This document shows positions 7,134 through 16,904 of a stretch of 64,000 nucleotides of DNA, one piece after another; the first letter of the stretch is position 1; each line of letters begins with the position of its first letter. The notes beneath the pieces were generated by a model that saw nothing but the letters and a program-made list of their open reading frames with translations, did not search any database and had not been told where the DNA came from. Origin of the DNA: Sulfitobacter sp. (GTDB taxonomy: Bacteria > Pseudomonadota > Alphaproteobacteria > Rhodobacterales > Rhodobacteraceae); assembly GCA_029252045.1 (NCBI GenBank), contig JAQXCD010000022.1, positions 62,001 through 126,000 on the forward strand, in the 5' to 3' direction. The position numbers and the translations under genes were made by a program.

Positions 7134-9398
7134 ATGACTGGTTCATCCAAGCGCAAAAGCACTTTGGTTGCGGACAACCGCTATGGCCGTAAGTCGACTG
7201 CGGCTGCGCCAAAAACCGCATCCAAGAACAAGCTGAAGCCAAAGCCCGCGGCACAATCCAAGGCAAAGCGCCCCCGCAAGCCGCAGCGTCCGCGCCGCGG
7301 CGGCATTCTGGGTTTTTTCAGCGCGGTTGCGCGATGGATTTTGCGTTTGATCTGGGTGATCATCTCGCGGACCGTTCTGGTAGGCTTTGCCGTTTTGGCG
7401 TTGATTGTGGGCTACCTCTATACAACCCTTCCTCCGGTAGAGGAATTGCTGGACGGGCGCGCCAGCGGATCTGTTACGATGCTGGATAACCGGGATGAGG
7501 TTTTTGCGTGGCGCGGGGACCAGTTTGGCGGGGCTGTGACGGCTGAAAATGTATCGCCGCACCTTAAGAACGCCGTGATCGCAACCGAGGACAAGCGGTT
7601 CTATAAACACTTCGGCCTCAGCCCGCGCGGCATTGCATCCGCTGTTCGCATCAACATGAGCGAAGGGCGCGGACCCTTGTCTGGCCACGGTGGCTCCACC
7701 ATTACACAGCAGACGGCCAAGCTGCTGTGTCTGGGTGAACCGTTCGATCCGTCTGCAGGCAAAACAGAGGCCGAATATGAGGCCGAGTGCCGCCGTGGAT
7801 CGCTCAAGCGCAAAGCCAAAGAAGCGTTTTTTGCGATGGCGATGGAGGCGAAATACTCCAAGAATGAAATTCTGTCGATTTACCTTAACCGCGCCTACAT
7901 GGGCGGTGGGGCCTATGGTGCCGAGGCCGCATCCGAGCGGTTCTTTGGCAAGTCGGCGGCAGAGTTGAACCCGTCAGAGGCCGCAATGATTGCGGGATTG
8001 TTGACGGCACCTAGCACGCTGTCGCCTACTTCGAACCTTGAGCGGTCGCGCAACCGCGCGGCAACTGTGCTCCGCCTGATGGCGGATCAGGGCTATCTCA
8101 GCGAAGAAGAAGCCGCAGTAGGGCAGGCCAATCCGGCAGAGTTGTCAGAGGCGGCAGAGGCGCGTGCCGGCGGCTATTTTGCCGATTGGGTGATGTCTAC
8201 CGGCCCCGAATTCTTTACGCGAAATACGACTGAGGATGTGATCATCCGCACCACGCTCGACCAGCGGATGCAACAGGCTGCTGTGGACGGGCTGAACGCG
8301 ATTTTCGATACGAAGGTCAGCGCAAGCTCCAAGGCGCAGGCCGCGATTGTTGTGATGAGTGCGGATGGTGCGGTGCGTGCGATGGTCGGCGGACGCAAAA
8401 CAAAAGTGTCGGGTGCGTTCAACCGCGCCACGCAGGCGCTGCGGCAGACCGGATCGGCGTTTAAGCCGTTTGTCTACGCCGCCGCACTCGATCTGGGCTA
8501 CTCACCTAATGATCTGGTCGATGACAGCCCTTATTGCATCAACATCCGCGGGTCGGGCGAGTGGTGCCCCAAGAACTATACAAACCGCTTTGTGGGTCAG
8601 ACCACGATGACAAATGCGCTTGCGCAGTCGCTCAATATCCCTGCGGTCAAGATATCGGAATCCGTAGGGCGCGAAACGGTGAGCGCTGTCGCGTCGCAAT
8701 TCGGGATCAAGAACGATCTGGCTGCTGGTCCCGCGATGGCGCTGGGGGCATCGGAAAGCACGCTGATCGAGATGACGGGCGCCTTTGCCGGTATCCTCAA
8801 CGGGGGCTCGTCGGTCACGCCTTATGGCTTGGTTGATCTGCGTCTGCGCGGGGATGCCGAGGCGCTGATGGGCAGCGGTGGCGGTATTGGCGAGCGGGTC
8901 ATTCAGGAAGGTGCGGCGGGCCAGCTGATCTATATGATGGAGAAGGTTGTCTCGGAGGGCACTGGTACGCGCGCTAAATTTGGCGGCCGCCAACTGGCAG
9001 GAAAAACGGGCACGACGTCTGCCGCCAAGGATGCATGGTTTATCGGATTTTCAGCTGATTACGTTGCAGGCGTGTGGATGGGTTATGACGACAACACCCC
9101 TCTCAAAGGGGTGGCTGGCGGCGGGCTTCCTGCTGAAATCTGGCGGGAAGTGATGATGCGCGTGCATGAAGGTGTGCCGGATCGCCCTCTGCCCATCGTC
9201 GCACCTGCTCCGGCTCAGGTGGTGTTCGAGGGCGGCGTGAACGAGGTTGCGCCGATTGATCAGGCCGTTCCGGTGCAGCAAGTACCCCAACAGCAACAAC
9301 AGCGCCCTGCCAGCTTCATTGATCAGGTGTTGCAGGATATTTTTGGCAACAGCGGTGGTGGTAACGGTGCACCCGCGCCCAATGAGGGTGAAAGGTAG
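7134..9398 (+). CDS. class A penicillin-binding protein (PBP1A family)
   Basis: This bifunctional murein synthase polymerises and cross-links peptidoglycan in the periplasm. The 754-residue protein has a Lys/Pro/Arg-rich cytoplasmic N-terminus of about 60 residues, one transmembrane helix at about 75-100, then a GT51 transglycosylase domain (ATEDKRFYKHFG with Glu152, and GGSTITQQTAKLL). The transpeptidase domain has nucleophile Ser441 in GSAFKPF, SLN, and KTGT at Lys624. The C-terminal tail is low complexity, rich in Gln, Pro and Gly. It is monocistronic and divergent from glnK. Confidence 0.93.
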   Translation: MTGSSKRKSTLVADNRYGRKSTAAAPKTASKNKLKPKPAAQSKAKRPRKPQRPRRGGILGFFSAVARWILRLIWVIISRTVLVGFAVLALIVGYLYTTLPPVEELLDGRASGSVTMLDNRDEVFAWRGDQFGGAVTAENVSPHLKNAVIATEDKRFYKHFGLSPRGIASAVRINMSEGRGPLSGHGGSTITQQTAKLLCLGEPFDPSAGKTEAEYEAECRRGSLKRKAKEAFFAMAMEAKYSKNEILSIYLNRAYMGGGAYGAEAASERFFGKSAAELNPSEAAMIAGLLTAPSTLSPTSNLERSRNRAATVLRLMADQGYLSEEEAAVGQANPAELSEAAEARAGGYFADWVMSTGPEFFTRNTTEDVIIRTTLDQRMQQAAVDGLNAIFDTKVSASSKAQAAIVVMSADGAVRAMVGGRKTKVSGAFNRATQALRQTGSAFKPFVYAAALDLGYSPNDLVDDSPYCINIRGSGEWCPKNYTNRFVGQTTMTNALAQSLNIPAVKISESVGRETVSAVASQFGIKNDLAAGPAMALGASESTLIEMTGAFAGILNGGSSVTPYGLVDLRLRGDAEALMGSGGGIGERVIQEGAAGQLIYMMEKVVSEGTGTRAKFGGRQLAGKTGTTSAAKDAWFIGFSADYVAGVWMGYDDNTPLKGVAGGGLPAEIWREVMMRVHEGVPDRPLPIVAPAPAQVVFEGGVNEVAPIDQAVPVQQVPQQQQQRPASFIDQVLQDIFGNSGGGNGAPAPNEGER

Positions 9399-9567
9399 TC
9401 GGCCCCAAACAGCATAATTTGCGCTGGTGGCCGGCTGTGTATATGTGTGGCATGCATTGGGAACTTGACTATGGTCGGGATCAGGAACTGGTATTGCGCA
9501 GTTTTACGGACCATTGCGTGCAGAATTTTAAGAGACTGCCGGATTGGCGGCGTTCGAAAGGGTATTG

Positions 9568-11304
9568 ATGCAGACGGATGTAATCAGACGCGGGCGCGAG
9601 GAATTGCGTCAAATACGCAAGCGCAGTCGCGCGTTATACTGGGCAGTCGGTATTTTCTCGGCTTTTGCGAATTTGCTGATGCTGACCGGCCCTCTCTATA
9701 TGTTGCAGGTCTACGACCGGGTTCTAGGATCGGGTAGCGAAGAAACGCTGGTGGCGCTGACGCTGTTGGTGGTGTTCGCTTACAGCGTCATGGGACTTCT
9801 TGATTACACCCGTGGCCGCATCATGGCGCGTGTGGGCGCGCGTTTTCAGGATGATCTGGACCGCCGTGTGTTTGATGCTGTGGTTCGAAAGTCTGCTGTG
9901 GCGCCGGATATCAAGACAAATGCCAGCCTTGCCGATCTGGAAGCTGTGCAGCGCACCATAACTTCTCCTGTATTGATGGCCGCGTTTGACCTGCCCTGGA
10001 CACCGATTTTCTTCGCTGCAATTTTTGTTTTCCACGTTTGGCTCGGATATCTGGCTCTTGCCGGTGGTGCCGTTCTGATCGTGATCGCCATAGCTAACCA
10101 ATATTTGTCGCGTGGGGCGCAGGCCCGAGCGGCTATCGCGGGGCAGCAAGCATCCGGCATGTCTGACCAGATCCGCACAGAGGCGGAGATGGTTCAGGCA
10201 ATGGGTATGCGCGATGCGGCCTTTACCCGCTGGTAAAAGGCCCGCAGCGAGGCGCTTGCGGGGCAGGTGCGTGCCGCTGATGTTGGCGGGACCTTCACCT
10301 CCATGACCAAGACAATCCGCCTGTTCTTGCAGTCTGCCATGCTGGGGATGGGCGCCTATCTGGTGCTACAGAACGAACTAACGCCGGGTGCGATGATTGC
10401 GGGCTCGATCCTGTTGGGCCGCGCGCTGGCCCCTGTCGAGATGGGGTTGAACCAATGGCCAGTAGTGCAGCGTGGCCTGACCGGCTGGCGCAATCTGGTG
10501 AACTTGCTGGGCGCTGTGGCGCCAGAGCCTGCGCGCACCGAGCTGCCCAAACCACGCGCGAAACTCGTTGCCAAAAACCTTACCGTTGTGCCTCCGGGCG
10601 AAAAGCAGGCCTCGCTCAAGTCGATCTCGTTTTCGGTCGAGCCGGGGCAGGCCGTCGGTGTGATCGGCCCGTCGGGCGCGGGCAAGTCCACACTTGCACG
10701 CACGTTGACGGGTGTGTGGCGCCCTGCCGGCGGGTCTGTGCGCCTGGATGGTGCGGCTCTTGAGCATTACGGGAGTGAAACGCTGGGACGGCATATCGGG
10801 TATCTGCCGCAACGGGTATCGCTGTTTGACGGAACCATTGCCCAGAATATCGCACGCCTGCTGGACACGCCCGATGATGCCAAAGTTGTCGCAGCCGCTA
10901 AAATGGCTGCGGCACATGAGATGATCCTTGAGCTAATCGACGGCTATGACACCATGATCAGTGCGGGACAGGTGCGTCTGTCAGGCGGGCAGATGCAGCG
11001 CATCGGGCTTGCCCGTGCGCTCTATGACGATCCGGTTATTCTGGTGTTGGACGAACCGAATTCGAACCTTGATAATGACGGGTCACAAGCGCTGAATCAG
11101 GCGATCCGCGCGATGAAGGCCTCGGGCCGCTCGGTTCTGATTATGGCGCACCGGCCTGCGGCCATTCAGGAATGTGATACGTTGCTGGTGCTGGATGGCG
11201 GTGTCAGAATGGCGTTTGGCCCCAAAGATGAAGTGCTCAAAGGCATGGTGAAGAACCATCAGGAAATCCAGAAATCGCCGAAAGGCACGGGGGGCGTGAC
11301 ATGA
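9568..11304 (+). pseudogene. type I secretion ABC transporter (PrtD/HlyB-like), interrupted by in-frame TAA
   Basis: The frame encodes a type I secretion permease-ATPase. The first 222 codons give the membrane half (RALYWAVGIFSAFANLLMLT, then GARFQDDLDRRVFDAVV) and end at TAA 10234-10236. The same frame then continues from KARSEALAGQVRAADVGG without any shift, through further membrane segments and a full ATPase domain: Walker A GPSGAGKST, signature LSGGQMQRIGLARAL, Walker B ILVLDEP. Joined length is 578 codons, normal for the family. ATG 9568 was chosen because GAAAGGG lies 5 nt upstream. The TAA could be a CAA or AAA changed by one base. Without readthrough no functional transporter would be made. 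The adaptor gene downstream is intact. Confidence 0.85.
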
Positions 11305-12605
11305 GCGGCACCAATAAATGGAGCGCGTGGCGCCCCGTGTTTGTGGGTTTTATCAGTATTGCTGTTTTGTTTGGTGGCTTCGGGACGTGGTCGGTCATGT
11401 CGAATATCTCGGGTGCTATTGTGGCTTCGGGCCGGATCGAGGTGGACCGCAACCGTCAGGTTGTCCAGCATGACACCGGCGGCACGGTTGCGGAAATTCT
11501 GGTGGACGAGGGCGATCTGGTCAAAGCAGGTGATTTGCTGCTTCAGCTGGATCCGCGGCAAGCCAGTTCCGAGTTGACGCTGATCGAGGGGCAACTGTTC
11601 GAGCTGATGGCACGGCGGGGCAGGCTTGAGGCGCAGCGCGACGAGGCTGATGACATCAGATTTCCGAAGGACCTGATCGAAATCGCGGCAACCAACGACG
11701 ACGCACAAGAGTTGATGGAGGGCCAGCGCAATCTGTTTGATGCCCGCCGTGACAGTGTGGCCCGCGAACGCGAGCAGCTGGCAAAACAGGCCAACCAGAT
11801 CGAGGACCAGATTACCGGTATTAGGGCGCAGGAAACTTCGTTGGCAGCACAGCTTGAGCTGATCGAGCCGCAGTTGGTCAATCAGCAAAAACTGTTGGAT
11901 GACGGGTTGGCGCAGGTAGCCTCCGTGCTGCGACTTAAGCAAGAAAAGGCCAGCCTGACCGGCGAGATCGGACGCCTGATTGCATCCCGCGCGCAAGCAG
12001 AGGGCCGCATTACCGAGATCGAGATTATTGGCCTCAAGCTGGGCACGGCCGGGCGCGAGGAAGCAATTACGCAGCTGCGCGAAATCCGCTATCGCGAGCT
12101 GTCCTTGGTCGAGCAACGCCGCGCCCTGATGGCCACGATCGACAGGTTGGACATCCGCGCACCGGTGTCCGGCGTGGTTTATTCCATGCAGGTCACTACG
12201 CCGCGCTCGGTTATCCGGCCGGCAGAACCACTGTTGTACCTGATACCGCAGGACCGCCCGCTGGTCATTGCGGCGCAAGTCAGGCCCACAAATGTTGATG
12301 AAATATCGGTAGGGCAGGAAGTAAACCTCCGGCTGTCGTCACTCGACCAGCGCACGACGCCTGAGTTGAAGGGGCGTGTTATGGTGATATCCGCTGATTC
12401 ATTAACCGATGAGGTGACGGGGGGCAGCTATTTCCGCGCCGAAATCACCCTGTCTCCGGGTGAGATCGAAAAGCTGGATGAAGGCACGATCCTGCTGCCG
12501 GGGATGCCGGTGGATGCGTTCATCAAAACCGGTGACCGCTCGCCGCTGACATATCTGCTCAAACCGGTGACTGACTATTTCATAAAGTCGTGGCGCGAAA
12601 GCTGA
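11301..12605 (+). CDS. HlyD-family type I secretion periplasmic adaptor
   Basis: The adaptor would bridge the inner-membrane ABC exporter and an outer-membrane TolC-like channel. The 434-residue protein has one N-terminal transmembrane helix (about residues 12-35). It then has a split lipoyl/barrel domain (SGRIEVDRNRQVVQHDTGG, and later RAPVSGVVYSMQVTTP) separated by about 160 residues of alpha-helical hairpin rich in Glu, Gln and Leu. It overlaps the end of the ABC gene by 4 bp (ATGA). No RTX-type substrate gene or tolC lies nearby. Confidence 0.9.
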   Translation: MSGTNKWSAWRPVFVGFISIAVLFGGFGTWSVMSNISGAIVASGRIEVDRNRQVVQHDTGGTVAEILVDEGDLVKAGDLLLQLDPRQASSELTLIEGQLFELMARRGRLEAQRDEADDIRFPKDLIEIAATNDDAQELMEGQRNLFDARRDSVAREREQLAKQANQIEDQITGIRAQETSLAAQLELIEPQLVNQQKLLDDGLAQVASVLRLKQEKASLTGEIGRLIASRAQAEGRITEIEIIGLKLGTAGREEAITQLREIRYRELSLVEQRRALMATIDRLDIRAPVSGVVYSMQVTTPRSVIRPAEPLLYLIPQDRPLVIAAQVRPTNVDEISVGQEVNLRLSSLDQRTTPELKGRVMVISADSLTDEVTGGSYFRAEITLSPGEIEKLDEGTILLPGMPVDAFIKTGDRSPLTYLLKPVTDYFIKSWRES

Positions 12606-12675
12606 TGCAGGGTCTTTCACCCGTGCATCAGGCGCGCTAGCATCTGGCCAACCTAACCGATCAAAGGAAAATACC

Positions 12676-13134
12676 ATGAGCATTGCAAAACGTCTGTCCG
12701 ACCAGGGCATCACTCTACCGGATACTTCGGCTCCCGCAGCCAACTATGTGCCCTTTGTGCAGGTGGGCAGCACGGTCTACGTCTCTGGTCAGATCTCGCG
12801 CGATGACGCGGGTTTGATCACCGGCGTTCTGGGCGACAATATGAGCGTTGAGGAAGGTGCCGCCGCTGCAAAGACATGTGCGCTGCAACTGCTGGCACAG
12901 GTCAAAGCGGCTTGTGGTGGTGACATCGACCGCCTTGTGCGTGTTGTAAAGCTGACCGGCTTTGTGAACTCGACCAAGGATTTCACAGACCAGCCCAAAG
13001 TGATCAACGGCTGTTCCGACTTTCTGGTCGAAGCGCTGGGCGATGCGGGCCGTCATGCACGTTCTGCGGTCTCCGCGGGTGCGCTGCCGCTTGGCGTTGC
13101 CGTAGAGATCGAAGGCATCTTCGAGATATCATGA
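12676..13134 (+). CDS. RidA/YjgF-family protein
   Basis: RidA proteins hydrolyse reactive enamine/imine intermediates released by PLP enzymes. The 152-residue product has VQVGSTVYVSGQISRDD near the N-terminus and GRHARSAVSAGALPLGVAVEIEG near the C-terminus; the Arg in HARSAVS corresponds to the substrate-binding arginine of active members. A ribosome site (AAAGGAAAA) precedes the ATG. It begins a run of closely packed genes. The length, longer than E. coli RidA, fits the Rid subfamily that starts with a Gly/Ile-rich N-terminal helix. Confidence 0.88.
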   Translation: MSIAKRLSDQGITLPDTSAPAANYVPFVQVGSTVYVSGQISRDDAGLITGVLGDNMSVEEGAAAAKTCALQLLAQVKAACGGDIDRLVRVVKLTGFVNSTKDFTDQPKVINGCSDFLVEALGDAGRHARSAVSAGALPLGVAVEIEGIFEIS

Positions 13135-13901
13135 ACACCCCGGCCCTTCCCCGCAGCTTTGTCACCATACCATTGACACACCGTGCCTTGCACGATGTGG
13201 CGAAGGGCCTTCCCGAAAACTCGCGCGCGGCGATCCGCGCGGCGATTGCGGCGGGATACGGGATTGAAATCGATGTCCAGCTGAGCGCGGATGACGCGGC
13301 GATGGTGTTCCACGACTACCACCTTGAGCGTCTGACAGATGCGCAGGGGGCCATACGTTTGTTCACCGCCGATGTGCTGAAAACCACGCCCTTGCGGGGC
13401 GGCGATGAAGGCATTCCGGATCTGCCCGAGGTGTTGGATATTGTGGCCGGACAGGTGCCGCTGTTGATCGAGTTGAAAGATCAGGACGGTGATATGGGTC
13501 CCAATGTGGGACCGCTGGAGCGGGCAACCGCACAGGCGTTGAAGGGGTATCAGGGCGACGTGGCTGTGATGTCGTTCAATCCCCATTCAGTCGCGATGAT
13601 GCGGGAGTTGTGCCCGGATGTGCCGCTTGGATTGACCACATCGGCCTACCGGCGTGAGGATTGGCCGCTCTCCGAGGCGACCTGTACAACCTTACGGGAT
13701 ATTCCGGATTATGAACGCGTTGGGGCTAGTTTTATCAGTCACGAACACGACGATCTGGACCGCCCGCGTGTGGCCGAGCTCAAGGCGGCGGGTGCTGTGA
13801 TCTGTTGTTGGACCATCCGCAGTGCTGCGCAAGAAGCGCAGGCGCGACAAGTTGCGGACAACATCACCTTTGAGATGTATCTTGCGTCGATAGACGCTTG
13901 A
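13131..13901 (+). CDS. glycerophosphodiester phosphodiesterase
   Basis: Enzymes of this family cleave glycerophosphodiesters to glycerol 3-phosphate and an alcohol. The 256-residue TIM-barrel protein has the expected HRALHD segment, ENSRAAIRAAIAAGYGIEID (metal-binding Glu and Glu-x-Asp), and VFHDYHLERLT with the catalytic His; LIELKDQ is the later metal-binding strand. There is no signal peptide, so it should be cytosolic, UgpQ-like. It overlaps ridA by 4 bp. Confidence 0.9.
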   Translation: MNTPALPRSFVTIPLTHRALHDVAKGLPENSRAAIRAAIAAGYGIEIDVQLSADDAAMVFHDYHLERLTDAQGAIRLFTADVLKTTPLRGGDEGIPDLPEVLDIVAGQVPLLIELKDQDGDMGPNVGPLERATAQALKGYQGDVAVMSFNPHSVAMMRELCPDVPLGLTTSAYRREDWPLSEATCTTLRDIPDYERVGASFISHEHDDLDRPRVAELKAAGAVICCWTIRSAAQEAQARQVADNITFEMYLASIDA

Positions 13902-13956
13902 ACATCGCCTTGCGCATGCCACCTTTAGCGGAGAGGCAAGCAACAGGAACACCGTC

Positions 13957-15144
13957 ATGAGCGCGCAAGAAGTCGAGATTACGATCGTTGGGTCGTTGTC
14001 TGAAGTAGATGCGGCAGAGTGGGATGCCTGCGCCTGCCCGGAAGCTGTGGATGGCGCACGCCCGAATGATCCATTCACGACGCACCGTTTCTTGAAGGCA
14101 TTGGAAGACAGCGGAAGTGTTGGCGCTGGCACGGGGTGGCAACCGCAATACCTCACTGCGCGCATTGCGGGGCAGATCATTGCTGTTGCGCCGCTATATG
14201 CCAAACAGCATTCGCAGGGCGAGTATATTTTTGATCATTCATGGGCCCATGCCTATGAGCGGGCAGGGGGGCGGTATTACCCCAAGCTCCAGATTGCTGT
14301 GCCGCATACGCCCGCGACGGGGCGGCGTTTTCTGACGCGTGAGGGGTTTGAGGAGGTCGGGTTTAACGCACTGGTGCAAGGTGCCGTGCAGTTGACCGAA
14401 AACAACAATCTCAGTTCGCTGCACGCGACGTTTTGCACTGCCGAAGAAGCCGCGCGCGCCGAGGCACTGGGGTTGATGGCGCGCAAGAGCCAACAGTTTC
14501 ATTGGCGCAATCAGGGGTATGCGGATTTTGACGCTTTCCTCGATACGCTGAGTTCACGCAAGCGCAAGAATATGCGTAAGGAACGCGCCACAGCGCAGAG
14601 CTTTGGCGGAACGATTCAGACGTTTACAGGTGACGAAATCCAGCCCGAGCATTGGGATGCGTTCTGGATATTCTATCAGGACACAGGTGCGCGCAAATGG
14701 GGCCAGCCCTACCTCACGCGGGCGTTTTTCGACATCGCCCAAGAGGTGCTGCGGGACGATATGGCGTTGGTTCTGGCGCAGCGGGATGGCAAATGGGTGG
14801 CCGGCGCGTTGAACTTTATCGGCGCTAATGCGTTATACGGCAGGTATTGGGGCTGCGTGGAGCATCATTCATGCCTGCACTTCGAGTTGTGCTATTACCA
14901 AGCCATTGATGTAGCTATCAAGATGGGACTGGGAACAGTAGAGGCTGGTGCGCAGGGCGAACACAAACTGGCGCGTGGGTATTTGCCAACGCCCACATGG
15001 TCACTGCACTGGATGCGGGATGCAGGTTTTGCCCGCGCTGTGGGGGATTATCTGGAGGCTGAACGCGCCGCCATTGATGAAGAAATAGAGGTGCTGACCG
15101 AGTACGGCCCCTTCAAGAAGACAGAAGTTGAGGAACAGGAATGA
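13957..15144 (+). CDS. DUF482 / FemAB-like GNAT-fold acyltransferase
   Basis: The 395-residue protein belongs to the family formerly called DUF482 (peptidogalycan biosynthesis-like, GNAT fold). Recognisable parts are [58 protein letters not shown], and [20 protein letters not shown] with the trailing [14 protein letters not shown]. The biochemical substrate of the family is not firmly known. It sits in the ridA-mscS run and its stop overlaps the next start by 4 bp. Confidence 0.87.
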   Translation: MSAQEVEITIVGSLSEVDAAEWDACACPEAVDGARPNDPFTTHRFLKALEDSGSVGAGTGWQPQYLTARIAGQIIAVAPLYAKQHSQGEYIFDHSWAHAYERAGGRYYPKLQIAVPHTPATGRRFLTREGFEEVGFNALVQGAVQLTENNNLSSLHATFCTAEEAARAEALGLMARKSQQFHWRNQGYADFDAFLDTLSSRKRKNMRKERATAQSFGGTIQTFTGDEIQPEHWDAFWIFYQDTGARKWGQPYLTRAFFDIAQEVLRDDMALVLAQRDGKWVAGALNFIGANALYGRYWGCVEHHSCLHFELCYYQAIDVAIKMGLGTVEAGAQGEHKLARGYLPTPTWSLHWMRDAGFARAVGDYLEAERAAIDEEIEVLTEYGPFKKTEVEEQE

Positions 15145-15431
15145 CCGAAAAATTAAGCACCGAGACGCGGGGGCCCTTGTTGGACCCGCTATTTGCCACC
15201 GGCTGGGCGATGGTTGAAGGGCGTGATGCCATTGTTAAAACCTACAAGTTCAAGGACTTTGCCGATGCTTTCGGCTGGATGACCCGCGTGGCGATCTGGG
15301 CCGATAAATGGGATCACCACCCCGAATGGGAGAACGTCTATAACAAGGTGATTGTGACGCTGACCACCCATGATGTTGACGGGCTGAGCACACTGGACGC
15401 CAAGCTGGCGCGCAAGATGGACGGGCTGTAA
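15141..15431 (+). CDS. phhB: 4a-hydroxytetrahydrobiopterin dehydratase
   Basis: Pterin-4a-carbinolamine dehydratase regenerates the pterin cofactor of aromatic-amino-acid hydroxylases and can serve in other pterin metabolism. The 96-residue protein shows the family pattern: [17 protein letters not shown] followed by [20 protein letters not shown], whose histidines form the active site. No phenylalanine hydroxylase gene is visible in this window. It overlaps the preceding gene by 4 bp and is followed 3 bp later by mscS. Confidence 0.93.
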   Translation: MTEKLSTETRGPLLDPLFATGWAMVEGRDAIVKTYKFKDFADAFGWMTRVAIWADKWDHHPEWENVYNKVIVTLTTHDVDGLSTLDAKLARKMDGL

Positions 15432-15434
15432 AGC

Positions 15435-16286
15435 ATGGAAACGGTTCACAAGTTGATGACCTCCGAGATCTGGAATGGCCGCACGCTGTCAGATTTGCTG
15501 ACGCTGGAGTTTCTGGCCACGGCTGCGGGGTCGGTTTTGGGTGCGGTGGCAATCCTGCTGGTGGGCTGGATTTTGTCGGCTTGGGTGCAGCGCCGCATTG
15601 TCCAGCTGAGCAAGAAAAACAGACACCTTGACGACATGCTGTTCGAGTTTCTGGCCTCGATCATGCGCTATGTCATCATGGGCTTTACGGTCATGTTTGT
15701 GCTCAACACATTTGGGGTGAAAACCACATCTGTTGTGGCGATCATCGGTGCGGCAGGTCTGGCGATTGGTCTGGCGTTGCAGGGCACCCTGTCGAACGTG
15801 GCAGCGGGTGTGATGCTGATCCTGTTCCGGCCCATAAAGATCGGTGATTTCGTAGAAGTTGCAGGCAAAATGGGGACGGTCAAGGAAATCAGCCTGAACT
15901 TCACCGAGATGGCGGATGTCAGCAACGTTCAGGTGATTGTGCCTAACGCGCAGGTCTGGGGCAATATCATCACTAACTATTCGACCAACCCCCAGCGCCG
16001 TGCGGAGTGGGTGTTTGGCGTCGGCTATGGCGCGAACCTGAAAGACGCCGAGACGATTATTCGTGATACCATCATGGCGGACGCACGTTCACACGCAGAG
16101 CCTGAGCCGTTCATTCAGGTGACCAACCTCGGCGAAAGCTCGGTCGATTTTCTGGTGCGGGTGTGGTGCGACGGGTCCGTCTATTTTGCCTATCGTGCGG
16201 ATATGACACGCAAGGTGAAAGAGGCGCTGGATGCAGGCGGGATCGATATTCCGTTCCCGACCCGGACAATGATCCAGGCCAAGTAA
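15435..16286 (+). CDS. mscS: small-conductance mechanosensitive channel (MscS family)
   Basis: The 283-residue membrane protein relieves osmotic downshock. It has three hydrophobic segments. The third is the glycine/alanine-rich pore helix (GLAIGLALQGTLSNVAAGVML), followed by the beta domain (IGDFVEVAGKMGTVKEI) and NYSTNPQRRAEWVFGVGYG, which is typical MscS. It closes the ridA-led run and is followed at once by a terminator. Confidence 0.94.
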   Translation: METVHKLMTSEIWNGRTLSDLLTLEFLATAAGSVLGAVAILLVGWILSAWVQRRIVQLSKKNRHLDDMLFEFLASIMRYVIMGFTVMFVLNTFGVKTTSVVAIIGAAGLAIGLALQGTLSNVAAGVMLILFRPIKIGDFVEVAGKMGTVKEISLNFTEMADVSNVQVIVPNAQVWGNIITNYSTNPQRRAEWVFGVGYGANLKDAETIIRDTIMADARSHAEPEPFIQVTNLGESSVDFLVRVWCDGSVYFAYRADMTRKVKEALDAGGIDIPFPTRTMIQAK

Positions 16287-16290
16287 TGCA

Positions 16291-16325
16291 AAAGGCCGGA
16301 GCTGTTAACGCTCCGGCCTTTTTCG
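16291..16325 (+). terminator. rho-independent terminator after mscS
   Basis: A 12-bp stem (AAAGGCCGGAGC / GCTCCGGCCTTT) with a 7-nt loop ends in a T run. It separates mscS from the convergent peroxiredoxin gene. Its stem is nearly identical to the terminator at 58267-58297. Confidence 0.88.
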
Positions 16326-16327
16326 TT

Positions 16328-16816
16328 TTACATGTTGGCGAGCAGGCTTTCGCCGCCCGAGACGTCGCAGACGCCGGGGCTTTCTTCGGCTTGCAACAGC
16401 GTTACCTTGCCGTCCTCGACCAGCATCGCATAGCGCTTGGAACGCGCCATCAGACCAGCGGGTGCTGCATCAAAATCCATGCCGATGGCTTTGGTGAACT
16501 CGGACGATGCATCGCCCAGCATGGTGATGCCGGCGGCTGTGGCACCTGTGGCTTCGCCCCATGCTTTCATCACAAAAGGGTCGTTACACGAGACGCAGAT
16601 GATCTCGTCGACACCTTTGGCGTCGAATTCACCTTTGGTACGCACAAAGCTGGGAACGTGGGCCGAGTGGCAGGTGGGTGTGAACGCGCCTGGAACAGCG
16701 AAGACAACAACCTTGCGGCCTTTGGTCTTCTCGCTCATTTTGACCTGCATTGGGCCTTCAGCGCCCATTTGGACCAGTGTCGCGTCGGGTAGCGTGTCGC
16801 CTTGGGAAATTGGCAT
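16328..16816 (-). CDS. Prx5-type peroxiredoxin
   Basis: This thiol peroxidase reduces hydroperoxides. The 162-residue protein starts MPISQGDTLPDATLV; I preferred ATG 16816, with GAAAGG upstream, over an in-frame ATG five codons earlier. The peroxidatic cysteine is Cys49 in PGAFTPTCHSAHVP. A second cysteine in PGVCDVSGGESLL sits where the atypical 2-Cys Prx5 group has its resolving cysteine. The remainder (RSKRYAMLVEDGKV) is also typical. It is monocistronic and divergent from the flavoprotein gene. Confidence 0.93.
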   Translation of the reverse strand: MPISQGDTLPDATLVQMGAEGPMQVKMSEKTKGRKVVVFAVPGAFTPTCHSAHVPSFVRTKGEFDAKGVDEIICVSCNDPFVMKAWGEATGATAAGITMLGDASSEFTKAIGMDFDAAPAGLMARSKRYAMLVEDGKVTLLQAEESPGVCDVSGGESLLANM

Positions 16817-16904
16817 GGGGTAACCTTTCATATGATTGTGTTTGTCCTTATGTCAGATATAGGGTCTGCGCATAGTCGCGGCCAGTGTATCAAGGGAGAT
16901 TTCC

